64,000 bases of DNA. Origin: Thermoplasmata archaeon (GTDB lineage Archaea; Thermoplasmatota; Thermoplasmata; Methanomassiliicoccales; Methanomethylophilaceae). The stretch covers positions 18,133-82,132 of the forward strand of contig SUSZ01000007.1 of NCBI GenBank assembly GCA_015063165.1, in the 5' to 3' direction. How positions within the stretch are numbered: the stretch's first letter is position 1; every line of letters begins with the position of its first letter. A model generated the notes under the pieces. The model was not told where the DNA came from. It did no database searches and saw nothing but the letters and a program-made list of their open reading frames with translations. The position numbers were made by a program, and so were the translations under genes. Positions 19,077 to 27,725 of the stretch are shown piece after piece.

Positions 19077-20009
19077 TCAGAGCTGGATGTCGATGCCCAG
19101 CTTGTCCGTGAGTTCCTTGTAACGATTTCTGATGGTGACCTCGGTCACTCCAGCGACGTCCGCGACCTCCCTCTGGGTCCTCCTCTCTCCGCAGAGGATG
19201 GAGGAGATGTAGATCGCGGCTGCGGCCACGCCTGTGGGCCCCCTTCCGGAGGTCAGCTCCTTCTCGGAGGCGTCCTTGAGGATCTCGGCCGCCTTGCTCT
19301 GGACCTCTCCGGTCAGCTTCAGCTCGGAGCAGAACCTCTGGACGTAGTCCTGGGGCTTGGTGGGCATCAGCTTGAGCTTGAGCTCGCGGGTCATGAACCT
19401 GTAGGTCCTTCCGATCTCCTTCCTGCCTACGCGGCTGGATCCGGCGACCTCGTCGAGAGTCCTGGGGACGCCGCACTGCCTGCACGCCGCGTACAGCGAA
19501 GCGGCCACGACTCCCTCGATGGACCTTCCTCTGATCAGGTTCTTGTTGACTGCCTTCCTGTAGATCATGGCGGCGGTCTCCCTGACGTTCCTGGGGAGCC
19601 CCATGGCGGAGGCCATCCTGTCGAGCTCGGACAGAGCGAACGCGAGGTTCCTCTCGGTAGCGTTGGAGACACGGATCCTTCTCTGCCACTTCCTCAGCCT
19701 GTAGAGCTGTGCGCGGTTCCTTGTGGGGATGCTCTTTCCGTAGCTGTCCTTGTTCTTCCACGATATCTCGGTGGAAAGACCCTTGTCATGAATGGTATAG
19801 GTCATTGGAGCACCGGTACGTGCCCTCTTCTCGCCCTGCTCGACGTCGAAAGCCCTCCATTCGGGCCCCTGGTCTATGAACTGGTCGTCAAGGACCAGTC
19901 CGCAGTCCTCGCAGAGAAGTTCGCCGCGTTCATAGTCACGTACGAGATGGTGGCTTCCACACTCGGGGCAGACCTCAATCTCTTCTGTTCCTTCTCTTGT
20001 TTTTGCCAT
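19077..20009 (-). CDS. tfb: Transcription initiation factor TFB
   Basis: Archaeal TFIIB, 310 residues, recruits RNA polymerase to TBP-bound promoters. The zinc ribbon has Cys14, Cys17, Cys33 and Cys36. The B-reader/linker region follows (residues about 45-105), then two cyclin repeats (about 115-205 and 210-300) ending in the BRE-reading helix-turn-helix [17 protein letters not shown]. No intein. It overlaps the end of gar1 by 35 nt; the gar1-tfb pair is a conserved euryarchaeal linkage. Confidence 0.97.
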   Translation of the reverse strand: MAKTREGTEEIEVCPECGSHHLVRDYERGELLCEDCGLVLDDQFIDQGPEWRAFDVEQGEKRARTGAPMTYTIHDKGLSTEISWKNKDSYGKSIPTRNRAQLYRLRKWQRRIRVSNATERNLAFALSELDRMASAMGLPRNVRETAAMIYRKAVNKNLIRGRSIEGVVAASLYAACRQCGVPRTLDEVAGSSRVGRKEIGRTYRFMTRELKLKLMPTKPQDYVQRFCSELKLTGEVQSKAAEILKDASEKELTSGRGPTGVAAAAIYISSILCGERRTQREVADVAGVTEVTIRNRYKELTDKLGIDIQL

Positions 20010-20253
20010 TCTGCTGCCTCTCCTTGTAGAAGATTTCGATTCCTTTCATTTTGGGTGTGCCTCTGTCCGTGTCTGGTGTGACGGAAGCATATGGTTTGTC
20101 GATTGGACCGAATATCCTTTTGACGGTCCCGATCCGGTTCAGGCCGCTGTCGAACACGACGTCACCGATGTCTGGCAGCACATCGCACGTCACAATCAGT
20201 CTGCCGTCGTTGGTTACCTCCTCAACGCGGCCAAGACGTTCCAATGTAGCCAT
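19975..20253 (-). CDS. gar1: H/ACA RNP protein Gar1
   Basis: Component of the H/ACA guide RNP that pseudouridylates rRNA, 92 residues. A six-stranded beta barrel is predicted, with the characteristic [18 protein letters not shown] block in the middle and a basic Lys/Arg/Asn-rich tail. Its coding sequence overlaps the start of tfb by 35 nt, so both come from the same mRNA with gar1 first. Confidence 0.9.
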   Translation of the reverse strand: MATLERLGRVEEVTNDGRLIVTCDVLPDIGDVVFDSGLNRIGTVKRIFGPIDKPYASVTPDTDRGTPKMKGIEIFYKERQQNGKNKRRNRRD

Positions 20254-20555
20254 TATTCGTCCGAACTCCGTGTACGTTGGTTATATCTCGTTATAATAAA
20301 CCATTATTTAAAGTTTTATGAATTATTTATTAACAATGAGACAATCTGCGTGAGTGGTTCTATAAATGGATTCCCGAAAAACTCAACCATCCTGGATACA
20401 TAGTACCGTGGGAATTTTTCTATTAGCCAGTAACATTTTCTTTATCTAGAATCTACACCGAAAACATCTGGTATTGTGCGTAGGTTTAACTACGGTAAAC
20501 GTTTTCATGTCGTAACATAGGCCCGTTCCACGGGTAGAAAAACGGAGGCAGAAAA
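20254..20555. other. AT-rich divergent intergenic region
   Basis: A 302-nt gap between gar1 (minus) and a small membrane protein gene (plus), clearly more AT-rich than the surroundings. It holds TATA-like stretches for both sides (TTATAATAAACC near 20290 for gar1; TTTCTTTATCTAG near 20436 for the plus gene). A short palindrome, GTTTA/TAAAC, lies near 20483-20499. No tRNA, small ORF or repeat was found. Confidence 0.5.
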
Positions 20556-20858
20556 ATGGATCTCATGACATTTGTGACCCTGATTGTCCTCGCTTTCGCT
20601 ATCGTAATGGTCGTAGCAGGAGCGTTGGCAGCCATCCTCGGCTCTGGAAAAAGCAGGGCGTTCGGTGGCGTGATGGCAGTCGTCGGTCTCATCGTCTGTG
20701 TCGTCTGGGCTTACCTCGTTGGATGGAGCGACATCTCTCCCTTCTGCGAAGTCGAGCTGTACGAGACAGTATGGAACGCCGTCATCAACCTCATCGGTGT
20801 CCTCATCGGTGCGCTTGTTGCCGTCGGAATATTCCTGGTCGTCGTTCTCAAGAGCTGA
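20556..20858 (+). CDS. Small three-helix membrane protein
   Basis: A 100-residue protein with three predicted transmembrane helices (about 4-28, 37-57, 75-98) and a short polar loop with SDISPFCEVELYE between the second and third. GGAGG lies 8 nt before ATG 20556. Monocistronic, with its own AT-rich promoter region. I do not recognise a family. The high glycine, valine and alanine content and lack of charged residues within helices fit an integral subunit or small pore, but nothing shows its role. Confidence 0.7.
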   Translation: MDLMTFVTLIVLAFAIVMVVAGALAAILGSGKSRAFGGVMAVVGLIVCVVWAYLVGWSDISPFCEVELYETVWNAVINLIGVLIGALVAVGIFLVVVLKS

Positions 20859-20914
20859 ACCCGGGATACCCCAAACCATTTACCTAAACCATCTTCGTCC
20901 TTTCTTCTACGATT

Positions 20915-22711
20915 TCATTCGCAGTTCTCGAACTGGCTGTCGTATAGCTCCTTGTAGAATCCGCCCTTCGCGATGAGCTCCTTGTGGGTTCCGCGCTCCA
21001 CGACCTCGCCTTTGCTGATGACGATGATAAGGTCGGCCGCCTTGATGGTGGATAGGCGGTGGGCTATGACGAAGCTGGTGCGGTCCTTCATGAGCTCGTC
21101 CATGGCGTCCTGGATGCGCCTCTCGGTGCGGGTATCGACAGAGCTGGTGGCCTCGTCGAGGATGAGCATGGGGGCGCGCTTGACGACCGCCCTGGCGATG
21201 TTTATCTGCTGTTTCTGGCCCGAGGATATGGAAGCGGCGTCCTTGATCACTGTGTCCAAGCCGTCCGGGAGGGACGATACGTACTTCGACAGGCCGACCG
21301 CTTCGCAAGCGGCCAGGATGTCCTCGTCGGTGGCCCCCTCGTTCCCGAGGGCGATGTTGTCGCGGAGGGTTCCGCTCAGTATCCATGACTCCTGCAGGAC
21401 GACGCCGAACATCCTTCTGACCTCCTCCCTCCTGACGGTCCTCAGGTCCACCCCGTCCACGGATATGGTTCCGGAGTCGGGGTCGAAGAATCTCAGCAGG
21501 AGGCTGGCCAGCGTGGTCTTCCCGGCTCCGGTAGGCCCGACGATGGCTATCCTCTGCCCGGGCTCTGCGGTGAGGCTGAACCCGTGGATGACCTCCTTAC
21601 CTGGGATGTACGAGAACGATACGTCGTCGAAGCACACCCTTCCGTTGACATGTTCCGGAGCATCCGATAAGCCGGTCTCGTCCTCCATCTCGGGGGTGTC
21701 CAGGAACTCGAAGACCCTCTCGCAGGACGCGGCGACCATCTGTATGTTAGCGAGGGCGCCCGCGATCCTTCCGAGGGGCTGGTTCATGAGCTTGGCGTAG
21801 ACGATGAACGCCACCACGGTTCCGTACGAGGACGTTCCCTCGAGGATCATGGCGCATCCTGCCACGCAGACGACGACGTATCCTATGTTGTTCACGAATC
21901 CGGACAGCTGGGGCATCATGCTGCCGACGAAACGGGACTTGAACGCGGTCTCGTACAGGTTCGAATTGATCTCCAAGAAGTCCTCGCGGGCGGCTTCGGT
22001 GCCGTTGTAGACGTTCACGACATCCAGTCCGTCGAACACGTCCCCTATGAGGGTGTTCATGCGCCCGAGGTTCTTGGACTGGGCGCGATAGTATTTCTGG
22101 GACCAGCGCACCATCAGGCGGATGAACGCGAACCCTACCGCGGCTGGAATCATGACCAGTAATGCCAGGCGCCACTCGGTTATCAGCATCATGATGATGC
22201 ACCCGGTCAGCATGGACACGGCGGCCGCCATGTTGACGAAGCAGTCGGCGCCCTTGCTGCGGATGTTGTCCGTGTCGTTGGCGACGCGGCTCATGACATC
22301 CCCGTGCCTCATGGTGTCCAGTATGCCGACCGAGATGCGGGAGATCTTCTCGGACATCATCTTGCGCAGGACGTCCCCGTTGGCCTCTTCGGCGACCCAT
22401 GCCAGGCGGATGCTCAGGTAGTTGCACAGGAACGCCAGGGCGTAGATGGCGGCCAGCGTTATCGCCAGCCATGCTATTCCCGACACGTCCACGCCGGTTC
22501 CCTTGGAGATGCTCTCGGCGACCGAGTTCGTCATGGACGAGAGGTATGTGGGGCCGATGACGGACAGGACCGAGCATACGAGCGTCAGGACGGTTCCCAG
22601 GTAGATGTACCACCTGTATTTCCCGAACGTGCGCAGGAGCCTTCCCAGGAGGGCCATGGTCTCGTGGCGGGTCCTGCCCTCCCTGTGGTCGATGAACTCC
22701 TCTGCCCTCAT
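20915..22711 (-). CDS. ABC exporter half-transporter (canonical Walker B)
   Basis: A 598-residue half-transporter with an N-terminal six-helix domain (about 25-340) and an ATPase domain. Walker A is GPTGAGKTT, the signature motif deviates as ISSGQKQQ instead of LSGGQ, and Walker B keeps the catalytic Glu (LILDEATSSVD). Together with the partner gene, which has the opposite defects, this is the pattern of heterodimeric exporters of the BmrCD/TM287-288 type. ATG 22711 overlaps the stop of the partner (ATGA). The substrate cannot be read from sequence. Confidence 0.92.
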   Translation of the reverse strand: MRAEEFIDHREGRTRHETMALLGRLLRTFGKYRWYIYLGTVLTLVCSVLSVIGPTYLSSMTNSVAESISKGTGVDVSGIAWLAITLAAIYALAFLCNYLSIRLAWVAEEANGDVLRKMMSEKISRISVGILDTMRHGDVMSRVANDTDNIRSKGADCFVNMAAAVSMLTGCIIMMLITEWRLALLVMIPAAVGFAFIRLMVRWSQKYYRAQSKNLGRMNTLIGDVFDGLDVVNVYNGTEAAREDFLEINSNLYETAFKSRFVGSMMPQLSGFVNNIGYVVVCVAGCAMILEGTSSYGTVVAFIVYAKLMNQPLGRIAGALANIQMVAASCERVFEFLDTPEMEDETGLSDAPEHVNGRVCFDDVSFSYIPGKEVIHGFSLTAEPGQRIAIVGPTGAGKTTLASLLLRFFDPDSGTISVDGVDLRTVRREEVRRMFGVVLQESWILSGTLRDNIALGNEGATDEDILAACEAVGLSKYVSSLPDGLDTVIKDAASISSGQKQQINIARAVVKRAPMLILDEATSSVDTRTERRIQDAMDELMKDRTSFVIAHRLSTIKAADLIIVISKGEVVERGTHKELIAKGGFYKELYDSQFENCE

Positions 22712-24450
22712 AGGAGCTCCTCCGGCATCTGGGATTCTGCCATCTCCCTGTACAGTTCGCACGTCTTCATCAGCTCGGAGTGCTTCCCGCGGCCTACGAC
22801 CTTGCCCTCGTCGAGGACCACTATGAGGTCGGCGTCCATTATCGTGCCTATCCTCTGGGCCACTATTATGAAGGTCGATCCGGCGGCGTTCTTCTTCAGC
22901 GCCTCCCTCACGGCCTTGTCGGTCTTGAAATCCAGAGCGGAGAACGAGTCGTCCAGGACGAAGATCTCCGGCTTCCTGCATATCGCTCTGGCTATCGAGA
23001 GCCTCTGGCGCTGCCCTCCGGAGAGGTTCCTTCCTCCCTGCTGGACGACGGTGTCGACGCCTTCGTCCAGGTCGTTCACGAACTCGGCCGCCTGAGCGGT
23101 CTCCAGGGCCTTCATGACGTCCTCGTCGGTGGCTTTCTTGGCCATGTCGCCGAACGCGACGTTGGAGCGGATGGTCCCTGCGAACGTGACGCTGGACTGG
23201 GGGACGTATCCGAGCTTAGCTCCGAGTGATTTGCGTTCGTATTCCCTCACATCGACGCCGTCGACCAGGACCTGTCCCGAGCTCGCCTCGTACAGGCGGG
23301 GGATGAGGCTCACCAGCGTGGTTTTCCCGCATCCCGTGGGCCCCACTATGGCCACCGTCTGTCCCTTCTCGGCGATGAACGAGACCCCGTCCAGGGCTTT
23401 CTCGCGGGTTCCGGGGTATTCGAACCCTACGTCGCGGAACTCTACCTTGCCGGTGGAGCCGTCCCCGTCCTTCCTAACCCCGTCGTCTATGGCGGGCTCG
23501 TGGCTCAGCACCTCCTGGACCCTCTTGGACGAGACCAGGGCCCTGGGGGACTCCTGGATGATGTGGGACACGAGGATGAATGCCATCAGGACCTGCAATC
23601 CGTACGAGGAGAACACGATCATGTCCGAGAAGAGCTGCTGCCTCTCCCCTATGCCGTAGGTCTCCGCGATCAGCAGGGTTCCGATCCAGTAGATGGCCAG
23701 GGTCAGGAAGTCGGACACACCGGACGATATGGGCGGCAGGAGGGCGGTGCGCTTCCAGATGTAAAGGTCGTTGTCGCGCAGCCTCTCGCTGGTGCTCTTG
23801 AAGGAATCGTCCTGGAACTCCTCGGCGTTGTAAGCGCGGACCACCCTGACGCTGGACACGTGGTCCTTGGTGTGGCGGTTGATGTCGTCCGTGAGAGGGG
23901 GGATCCTCTTGTAGTACGGGCGGGTGATCCACAGGATATACCCGACGGACGCGGCGATGGCCAGAAGCCCTGCGGCGGTGGCGGCGGTCCATTCCCAGCT
24001 GCCTCCGGATATGCGCGAGAGGGCCCAGACGGCCATTATAGGCGCCTTGATGATGATGGAGAGCGCCATGGCGGCGAACGTCTGGACCTGCACGACGTCG
24101 TTGGTGGTGCGGGTTATGAGCGAGGCGGATGAGAATTTCACGGTGTCCTGCGGCGTGAACGTCTTGATCTTATCGAAAAGCTTCAGCCTCAGGTTCCTTC
24201 CGAGGGTCGAGCCAACCTTGGCCGCCATGTACACGGTCCCGATGGCGGCGGCCAGGCTGGCGAACGCGCATAAGGCCATCTTCAGACCGTAATCCGAGAC
24301 GGCGCCCAGGTCGCTCCCGGTCTGGAGGGCCATGGTCATGTCGTTCATGTAGGACGGGATCTGGAGGTCGAAGAACACCTGGATCAGTATGAACACGGCG
24401 CAAAGCGCCACCATCGCCCAGGATTTCCGGTCCAGATATTTCAATATCAA
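22708..24450 (-). CDS. ABC exporter half-transporter (degenerate Walker B)
   Basis: A 580-residue half-transporter, six helices then ATPase. Walker A is GPTGCGKTT, the signature is canonical (LSGGQRQR), but Walker B reads VLDDSFSALD, so the catalytic Glu is Asp. In heterodimeric exporters this makes its own ATP site slow or non-hydrolytic. The start is a TTG (24450) preceded by GAGGGG; no ATG lies near. First gene of the two-gene operon, translationally coupled to the second subunit. Confidence 0.9.
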   Translation of the reverse strand: MILKYLDRKSWAMVALCAVFILIQVFFDLQIPSYMNDMTMALQTGSDLGAVSDYGLKMALCAFASLAAAIGTVYMAAKVGSTLGRNLRLKLFDKIKTFTPQDTVKFSSASLITRTTNDVVQVQTFAAMALSIIIKAPIMAVWALSRISGGSWEWTAATAAGLLAIAASVGYILWITRPYYKRIPPLTDDINRHTKDHVSSVRVVRAYNAEEFQDDSFKSTSERLRDNDLYIWKRTALLPPISSGVSDFLTLAIYWIGTLLIAETYGIGERQQLFSDMIVFSSYGLQVLMAFILVSHIIQESPRALVSSKRVQEVLSHEPAIDDGVRKDGDGSTGKVEFRDVGFEYPGTREKALDGVSFIAEKGQTVAIVGPTGCGKTTLVSLIPRLYEASSGQVLVDGVDVREYERKSLGAKLGYVPQSSVTFAGTIRSNVAFGDMAKKATDEDVMKALETAQAAEFVNDLDEGVDTVVQQGGRNLSGGQRQRLSIARAICRKPEIFVLDDSFSALDFKTDKAVREALKKNAAGSTFIIVAQRIGTIMDADLIVVLDEGKVVGRGKHSELMKTCELYREMAESQMPEELL

Positions 24451-24678
24451 ACGTTGTCCCCTCGTATCCCTGCTTACGGACGCATCGCGAGACGCGCCCG
24501 TGCCTGAGTGAAGATACTAAGAGCTCTTCGTAAATGGATGTTACGTTCAACTGAGTTTCGAATGCCTGTTTACTCTGATTCCGTCATGGAATAACCAGAA
24601 AGGCGCCTTCAGCCAGGCCTTTGAGGACTGTGGCAGATGTTTTCCATCATACCTTTCTATAATTTGCCATGCACAAGG

Positions 24679-24687
24679 TTATTTATC
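24679..24687 (+). promoter_or_regulatory. TATA-like box of purE (leaderless)
   Basis: TTATTTATC is centred 26 nt upstream of ATG 24709, with no ribosome site between. The preceding 24451-24678 gap contains nothing else recognisable. Confidence 0.5.
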
Positions 24688-24708
24688 GTTAAAGCAGTCG
24701 TCGTCACA

Positions 24709-25188
24709 ATGTCCAAGGTATCCATCATAATGGGAAGCAAGAGCGACCTGCCGGTAGCGGAGAAGGCCATGGAGCTGCTGAAGAGGTTCGGAATCTCATT
24801 CGACATAGCGGTAGCCTCCGCGCACAGGACCCCCGGAAGGGTCGAAGAGCTCGTCAAGAGCAGCGGTTCTGAAGTGTTCATAGCGATAGCCGGCCTGTCC
24901 GCAGCGCTCCCTGGCGCCGTGGCATCCTACACCGTGAGGCCCGTCATCGGAGTCCCGGTCAGCGGCAAGGTCAACATGGACTCCATCCTCTCGATAGTCC
25001 AGATGCCTCCGGGGATACCTGTGGCCGCAGTCGGTCTCGACCGTGGGGACAACGCGGCCGTCCTCGCTGCGGAGATGGTCGCCATCAACGACCCTCTCGT
25101 CAGGGAGAAGCTCTGCGCGTACAGGCTGGAGCAGGCGAAGAAGGTCATAGCCGATTCGGAGCAGGTGGTTTCCGATGTTGGGTGCTGA
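24709..25188 (+). CDS. purE: N5-carboxyaminoimidazole ribonucleotide mutase / AIR carboxylase PurE
   Basis: Purine biosynthesis enzyme of 159 residues. The phosphate-binding MGSKSDLP near residue 8, ASAHRTP near 40 and GLSAALPGAVAS with the VPVSGK loop are all present. An in-frame ATG at 24637 would add 24 unconserved residues; ATG 24709 is supported by the TATA position. No PurK is adjacent, so it may be a class II-type AIR carboxylase acting alone, which the sequence does not decide. It overlaps the GMP synthase B subunit gene by 14 nt, grouping purine genes. Confidence 0.93.
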   Translation: MSKVSIIMGSKSDLPVAEKAMELLKRFGISFDIAVASAHRTPGRVEELVKSSGSEVFIAIAGLSAALPGAVASYTVRPVIGVPVSGKVNMDSILSIVQMPPGIPVAAVGLDRGDNAAVLAAEMVAINDPLVREKLCAYRLEQAKKVIADSEQVVSDVGC

Positions 25189-26122
25189 GGATTTCATCGA
25201 AGACACTCTGCAGGCCGCTAAGGACAGGATAAAAGGCAAGGCGATCATAGCTTGCTCGGGCGGTGTGGACAGCATGGTCGCTGCCACGCTGGTGAGCAAG
25301 GCGATAGGCGACAGGCTCCTCGCCGTCTACGTGGACAACGGGCTCATGAGGAAGGGCGAGACCGACGAGGTCCGCGGCATGTTCTCCGACATGGGCATCA
25401 ACTACAGGATAGTCGACGCCGGGGACGAGTTCTTCGCGGCCCTCAAGGGAGTCATCGATCCCGAGGCCAAGAGGAAGGTCATCGGGGAGAAGTTCGTCCG
25501 CGTCTTCGAGAGGGAGGCCAAGGAGTTCGGAGCCGACGTGTTGGTCCAGGGGACCATCGCTCCCGACTGGATCGAGAGCGGAGACGGCGTCCGCGACACC
25601 ATAAAGTCCCACCACAACGTCGGAGGGCTTCCCAAGGACATGGGGATGGAGCTGTTCGAGCCCCTCAGGGACCTCTACAAGGACGAGGTCCGCGACCTGG
25701 CCAGGATGCTGGGCGTCAGGGCTTCTGAGAGGCAGCCGTTCCCCGGACCCGCTCTCGCGGTCAGGTGTCTCGGAGAGGTGACTCCCGAGAACATCGAGAT
25801 CGTCCGCGAGGCGTGCTTCATCGTCGAGGACGAGATCATGACCGCATCCGTGGCAGGGAAGATGGAGATGCCGTGGCAGTACTTCGCGGTGCTACTCCCG
25901 TCCAAGTCCGTCGGAGTGCAGGGCGACAGGAGGGCTTACGGCCGCACCATCGCCATCCGCGCGGTGACCTCCGTCGACGGAATGACCGCCACGTACTCCA
26001 AGATCCCTCTGGAGGTTCTCGATTCCATCTCCACGCGCATCACCAACACAATGAAGGAATCGGTTAACCGCGTGGTCTACGACATCACCAACAAGCCTCC
26101 GGCGACCATAGAATGGGAGTGA
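25175..26122 (+). CDS. guaAB: GMP synthase subunit B (ATP pyrophosphatase)
   Basis: Synthetase half of the archaeal two-subunit GMP synthase, 315 residues. It adenylates XMP and transfers ammonia from subunit A. The PP-loop SGGVDS is at residues 28-33. The later QPFPGPALAVRCLGEV and KSVGVQGDRRAY blocks and the dimerisation C-terminus ending NKPPATIEWE are conserved. It starts inside the end of purE, so the two are co-translated. Its partner subunit is the next gene but has its own promoter. Confidence 0.96.
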   Translation: MLGAEDFIEDTLQAAKDRIKGKAIIACSGGVDSMVAATLVSKAIGDRLLAVYVDNGLMRKGETDEVRGMFSDMGINYRIVDAGDEFFAALKGVIDPEAKRKVIGEKFVRVFEREAKEFGADVLVQGTIAPDWIESGDGVRDTIKSHHNVGGLPKDMGMELFEPLRDLYKDEVRDLARMLGVRASERQPFPGPALAVRCLGEVTPENIEIVREACFIVEDEIMTASVAGKMEMPWQYFAVLLPSKSVGVQGDRRAYGRTIAIRAVTSVDGMTATYSKIPLEVLDSISTRITNTMKESVNRVVYDITNKPPATIEWE

Positions 26123-26144
26123 GGGTCCCCCTCCTCTCATCAAC

Positions 26145-26152
26145 TTTTTATC
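26145..26152 (+). promoter_or_regulatory. TATA-like box of guaAA (leaderless)
   Basis: TTTTTATC is centred about 25 nt before ATG 26173, in the 50-nt gap after guaAB. Confidence 0.5.
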
Positions 26153-26172
26153 GTGTTCGTCTATGAGGCGGC

Positions 26173-26748
26173 ATGAAAGTGTACGTAGTCGATAACGGGG
26201 GACAGTGGACGCATCGCGAGTGGCGCGTCCTCAGGTACCTCAAGGTCGATACGAAGATCGTTCCCAACACCACTCCTTTCGAGGACATCTCCGACGCCGA
26301 CGGGATCATTCTCTCCGGTGGCGCTCCTGGAGGGGCCTGCGATCAGAACCGCATGGGGAACAACGGCGTCTATCTCGACAGGGCCGAGGTCCCGATCCTC
26401 GGAATCTGCGCCGGCATGCAGTTCATCTGCGAGCATTTCGGCGGAAAGCTCGGTCCCGGATCCGTTCCCGAGTTCGGAGGAGTCGAGATCGACGTCCTTT
26501 CACACGAGGACCTGTTCGAAGGCCTTCCCGCCAGGTTCAAGGTATGGGCCTCCCACAACGACGAGGTCAAGGCCGTCCCGGAAGGGTTCGAGGTCATAGC
26601 TTCGTCCGCCACCTGTCCCAACGAGGCCGTCAGGTGCAAGGGCCGCCCCATCTACGGGGTGCAGTTCCATCCCGAAGTGGAGGACTCCGAGCACGGAGTG
26701 GACGTCTTCAAGAACTTCCTGAAAATCGTAGAAAACCATAAGCGCTGA
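26173..26748 (+). CDS. guaAA: GMP synthase subunit A (glutamine amidotransferase)
   Basis: Class I glutamine amidotransferase subunit, 191 residues, supplying ammonia to subunit B. The triad is visible: nucleophile Cys79 in GICAGMQ, and His166 with Glu168 in GVQFHPEVE. The oxyanion loop LSGGAPGG is at 48-54. Separately encoded amidotransferase is the archaeal arrangement. It ends just before a hairpin with a T run. Confidence 0.96.
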   Translation: MKVYVVDNGGQWTHREWRVLRYLKVDTKIVPNTTPFEDISDADGIILSGGAPGGACDQNRMGNNGVYLDRAEVPILGICAGMQFICEHFGGKLGPGSVPEFGGVEIDVLSHEDLFEGLPARFKVWASHNDEVKAVPEGFEVIASSATCPNEAVRCKGRPIYGVQFHPEVEDSEHGVDVFKNFLKIVENHKR

Positions 26749-26751
26749 TGG

Positions 26752-26785
26752 GGGCGGGCCTCCGCCTGCCCTTCTCTGCTTTTTT
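26752..26785 (+). terminator. Terminator after guaAA
   Basis: An 8-bp stem (GGGCGGGC with GCCTGCCC, one G-T pair) is followed by GCTTTTTT at 26779-26785. Confidence 0.65.
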
Positions 26786-26827
26786 AAAGAAAGACTTCCC
26801 GGCCGCTATGGCCGGAGAATGCCACCC

Positions 26828-27088
26828 TCAGTTCTGCTGGCTCATGGTCTCCAGCTGACTGATGACCTGCCAGATGACCGTTCTGCCGTGCAGAGGGATG
26901 TTGGGGTCGTTAGCGAGATCGTCGAGGATGACAATCGCGCTGGTGGCGCGGACGTCCATGGCTTCTTTGGTGTCAAGGAGCCTCGCTTTCGCGTCGGTCG
27001 CGCCCTTCCTGATGTTCCTCGGGATGGACGTGTCTTCTGCGAGCATGTCAAGAACGTCTGTTACTTGTTTTACTTTATCTGCTGCCAT
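26828..27088 (-). CDS. UPF0147 family protein
   Basis: An 86-residue all-helical archaeal protein of the UPF0147 family, recognised by DTSIPRNIRKGATDAKARLL followed by RATSAIVILDDLANDPNIPL. Function unknown. ATG 27088 is used because the longer frame upstream is an Arg-rich shadow of the neighbouring small gene. It is the second gene of a two-gene transcript with the 54-codon acidic protein, 11 nt downstream of that stop, with GAGAGGCGAT as ribosome site. Confidence 0.88.
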   Translation of the reverse strand: MAADKVKQVTDVLDMLAEDTSIPRNIRKGATDAKARLLDTKEAMDVRATSAIVILDDLANDPNIPLHGRTVIWQVISQLETMSQQN

Positions 27089-27099
27089 GGTATCGCCTC

Positions 27100-27264
27100 T
27101 CAGAAGGATTCGAACTCTTCCTGGATGTCCTGGACGAGCTGCTCGAGAACCTCTTCGAACTGGACAGACTTGTACTCTCTGATGCCGCCGAGATCGCTCT
27201 GGATCCTGACGACGAAGTCGTTGTTTTCTTTCACCAGTTCTACGTTGCAAAGGACCTCTTCCAT
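27100..27264 (-). CDS. Small acidic protein upstream of UPF0147
   Basis: ATG 27264 opens 54 codons beginning MEEVLCNVELVKENNDF and ending VQDIQEEFESF. It is strongly acidic, with alternating strand-then-helix character and no transmembrane segment. GAGGAGGT lies 7 nt upstream, and a TATA-like TATAAATA at about 27303-27311 on the minus strand fits its promoter. Not recognised as a family. The strong ribosome site and conserved-looking neighbour argue that it is real. Confidence 0.7.
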   Translation of the reverse strand: MEEVLCNVELVKENNDFVVRIQSDLGGIREYKSVQFEEVLEQLVQDIQEEFESF

Positions 27265-27485
27265 AGTGGTACCTCCTCGGATATTGTCCTTATCTGCAAC
27301 TCTTATTTATAATATGACATTCGGCGGTTTCGATGGGCACTCCCTGTTTATAGTCGAACCGTGTTAATGTGCTGACGAAACTTTTAAAATAGGGACATGA
27401 TTAAGGGGCGTTTCCGTAATGGTTGCCCCAGTGGTAACGAGGACGGATGGCGCCAAAGCTAGCTGGCGGATTGGAGAACGATAAG

Positions 27486-27710
27486 ATGGCTGAAGAAGAG
27501 TCAGTAATGCGCGGATTCTCGGACGAGTTCGAGTCCAAGGCCCGCGGTTTCGGAAAGGGGAAGTACGGAAAGATCCTCAAGACTGCTCACACCCCTTCGA
27601 GGGAGGAGCACAAGAAGACCATGTACATTACCGGTCTGGGCATCATAGCCATTGGTGCCATCGGTTTTGCTATCTGGTGGATCATGACCTGTCTGCCGAC
27701 CTACTTCTGA
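27486..27710 (+). CDS. secE: Protein translocase subunit SecE (Sec61 gamma)
   Basis: Single-helix gamma subunit of the Sec translocon, 74 residues from ATG 27486. An amphipathic region (RGFSDEFESKARGFG), a conserved TPSREEHKKT stretch, and one transmembrane helix (about 46-68) near the C-terminus are present. GGAG lies before the ATG; ATG 27447 is an in-frame alternative adding 13 residues. SecE directly upstream of spt5 and L11 is the conserved archaeal order. Confidence 0.88.
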   Translation: MAEEESVMRGFSDEFESKARGFGKGKYGKILKTAHTPSREEHKKTMYITGLGIIAIGAIGFAIWWIMTCLPTYF

Positions 27711-27725
27711 TAAGGGGGTAGAAGG

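Noticed and set aside
24451..24708. Riboswitch or purine-operator in front of purE
   Set aside because: The TATA spacing implies a leaderless mRNA, leaving no room for a riboswitch, and no inverted repeat of note is present.
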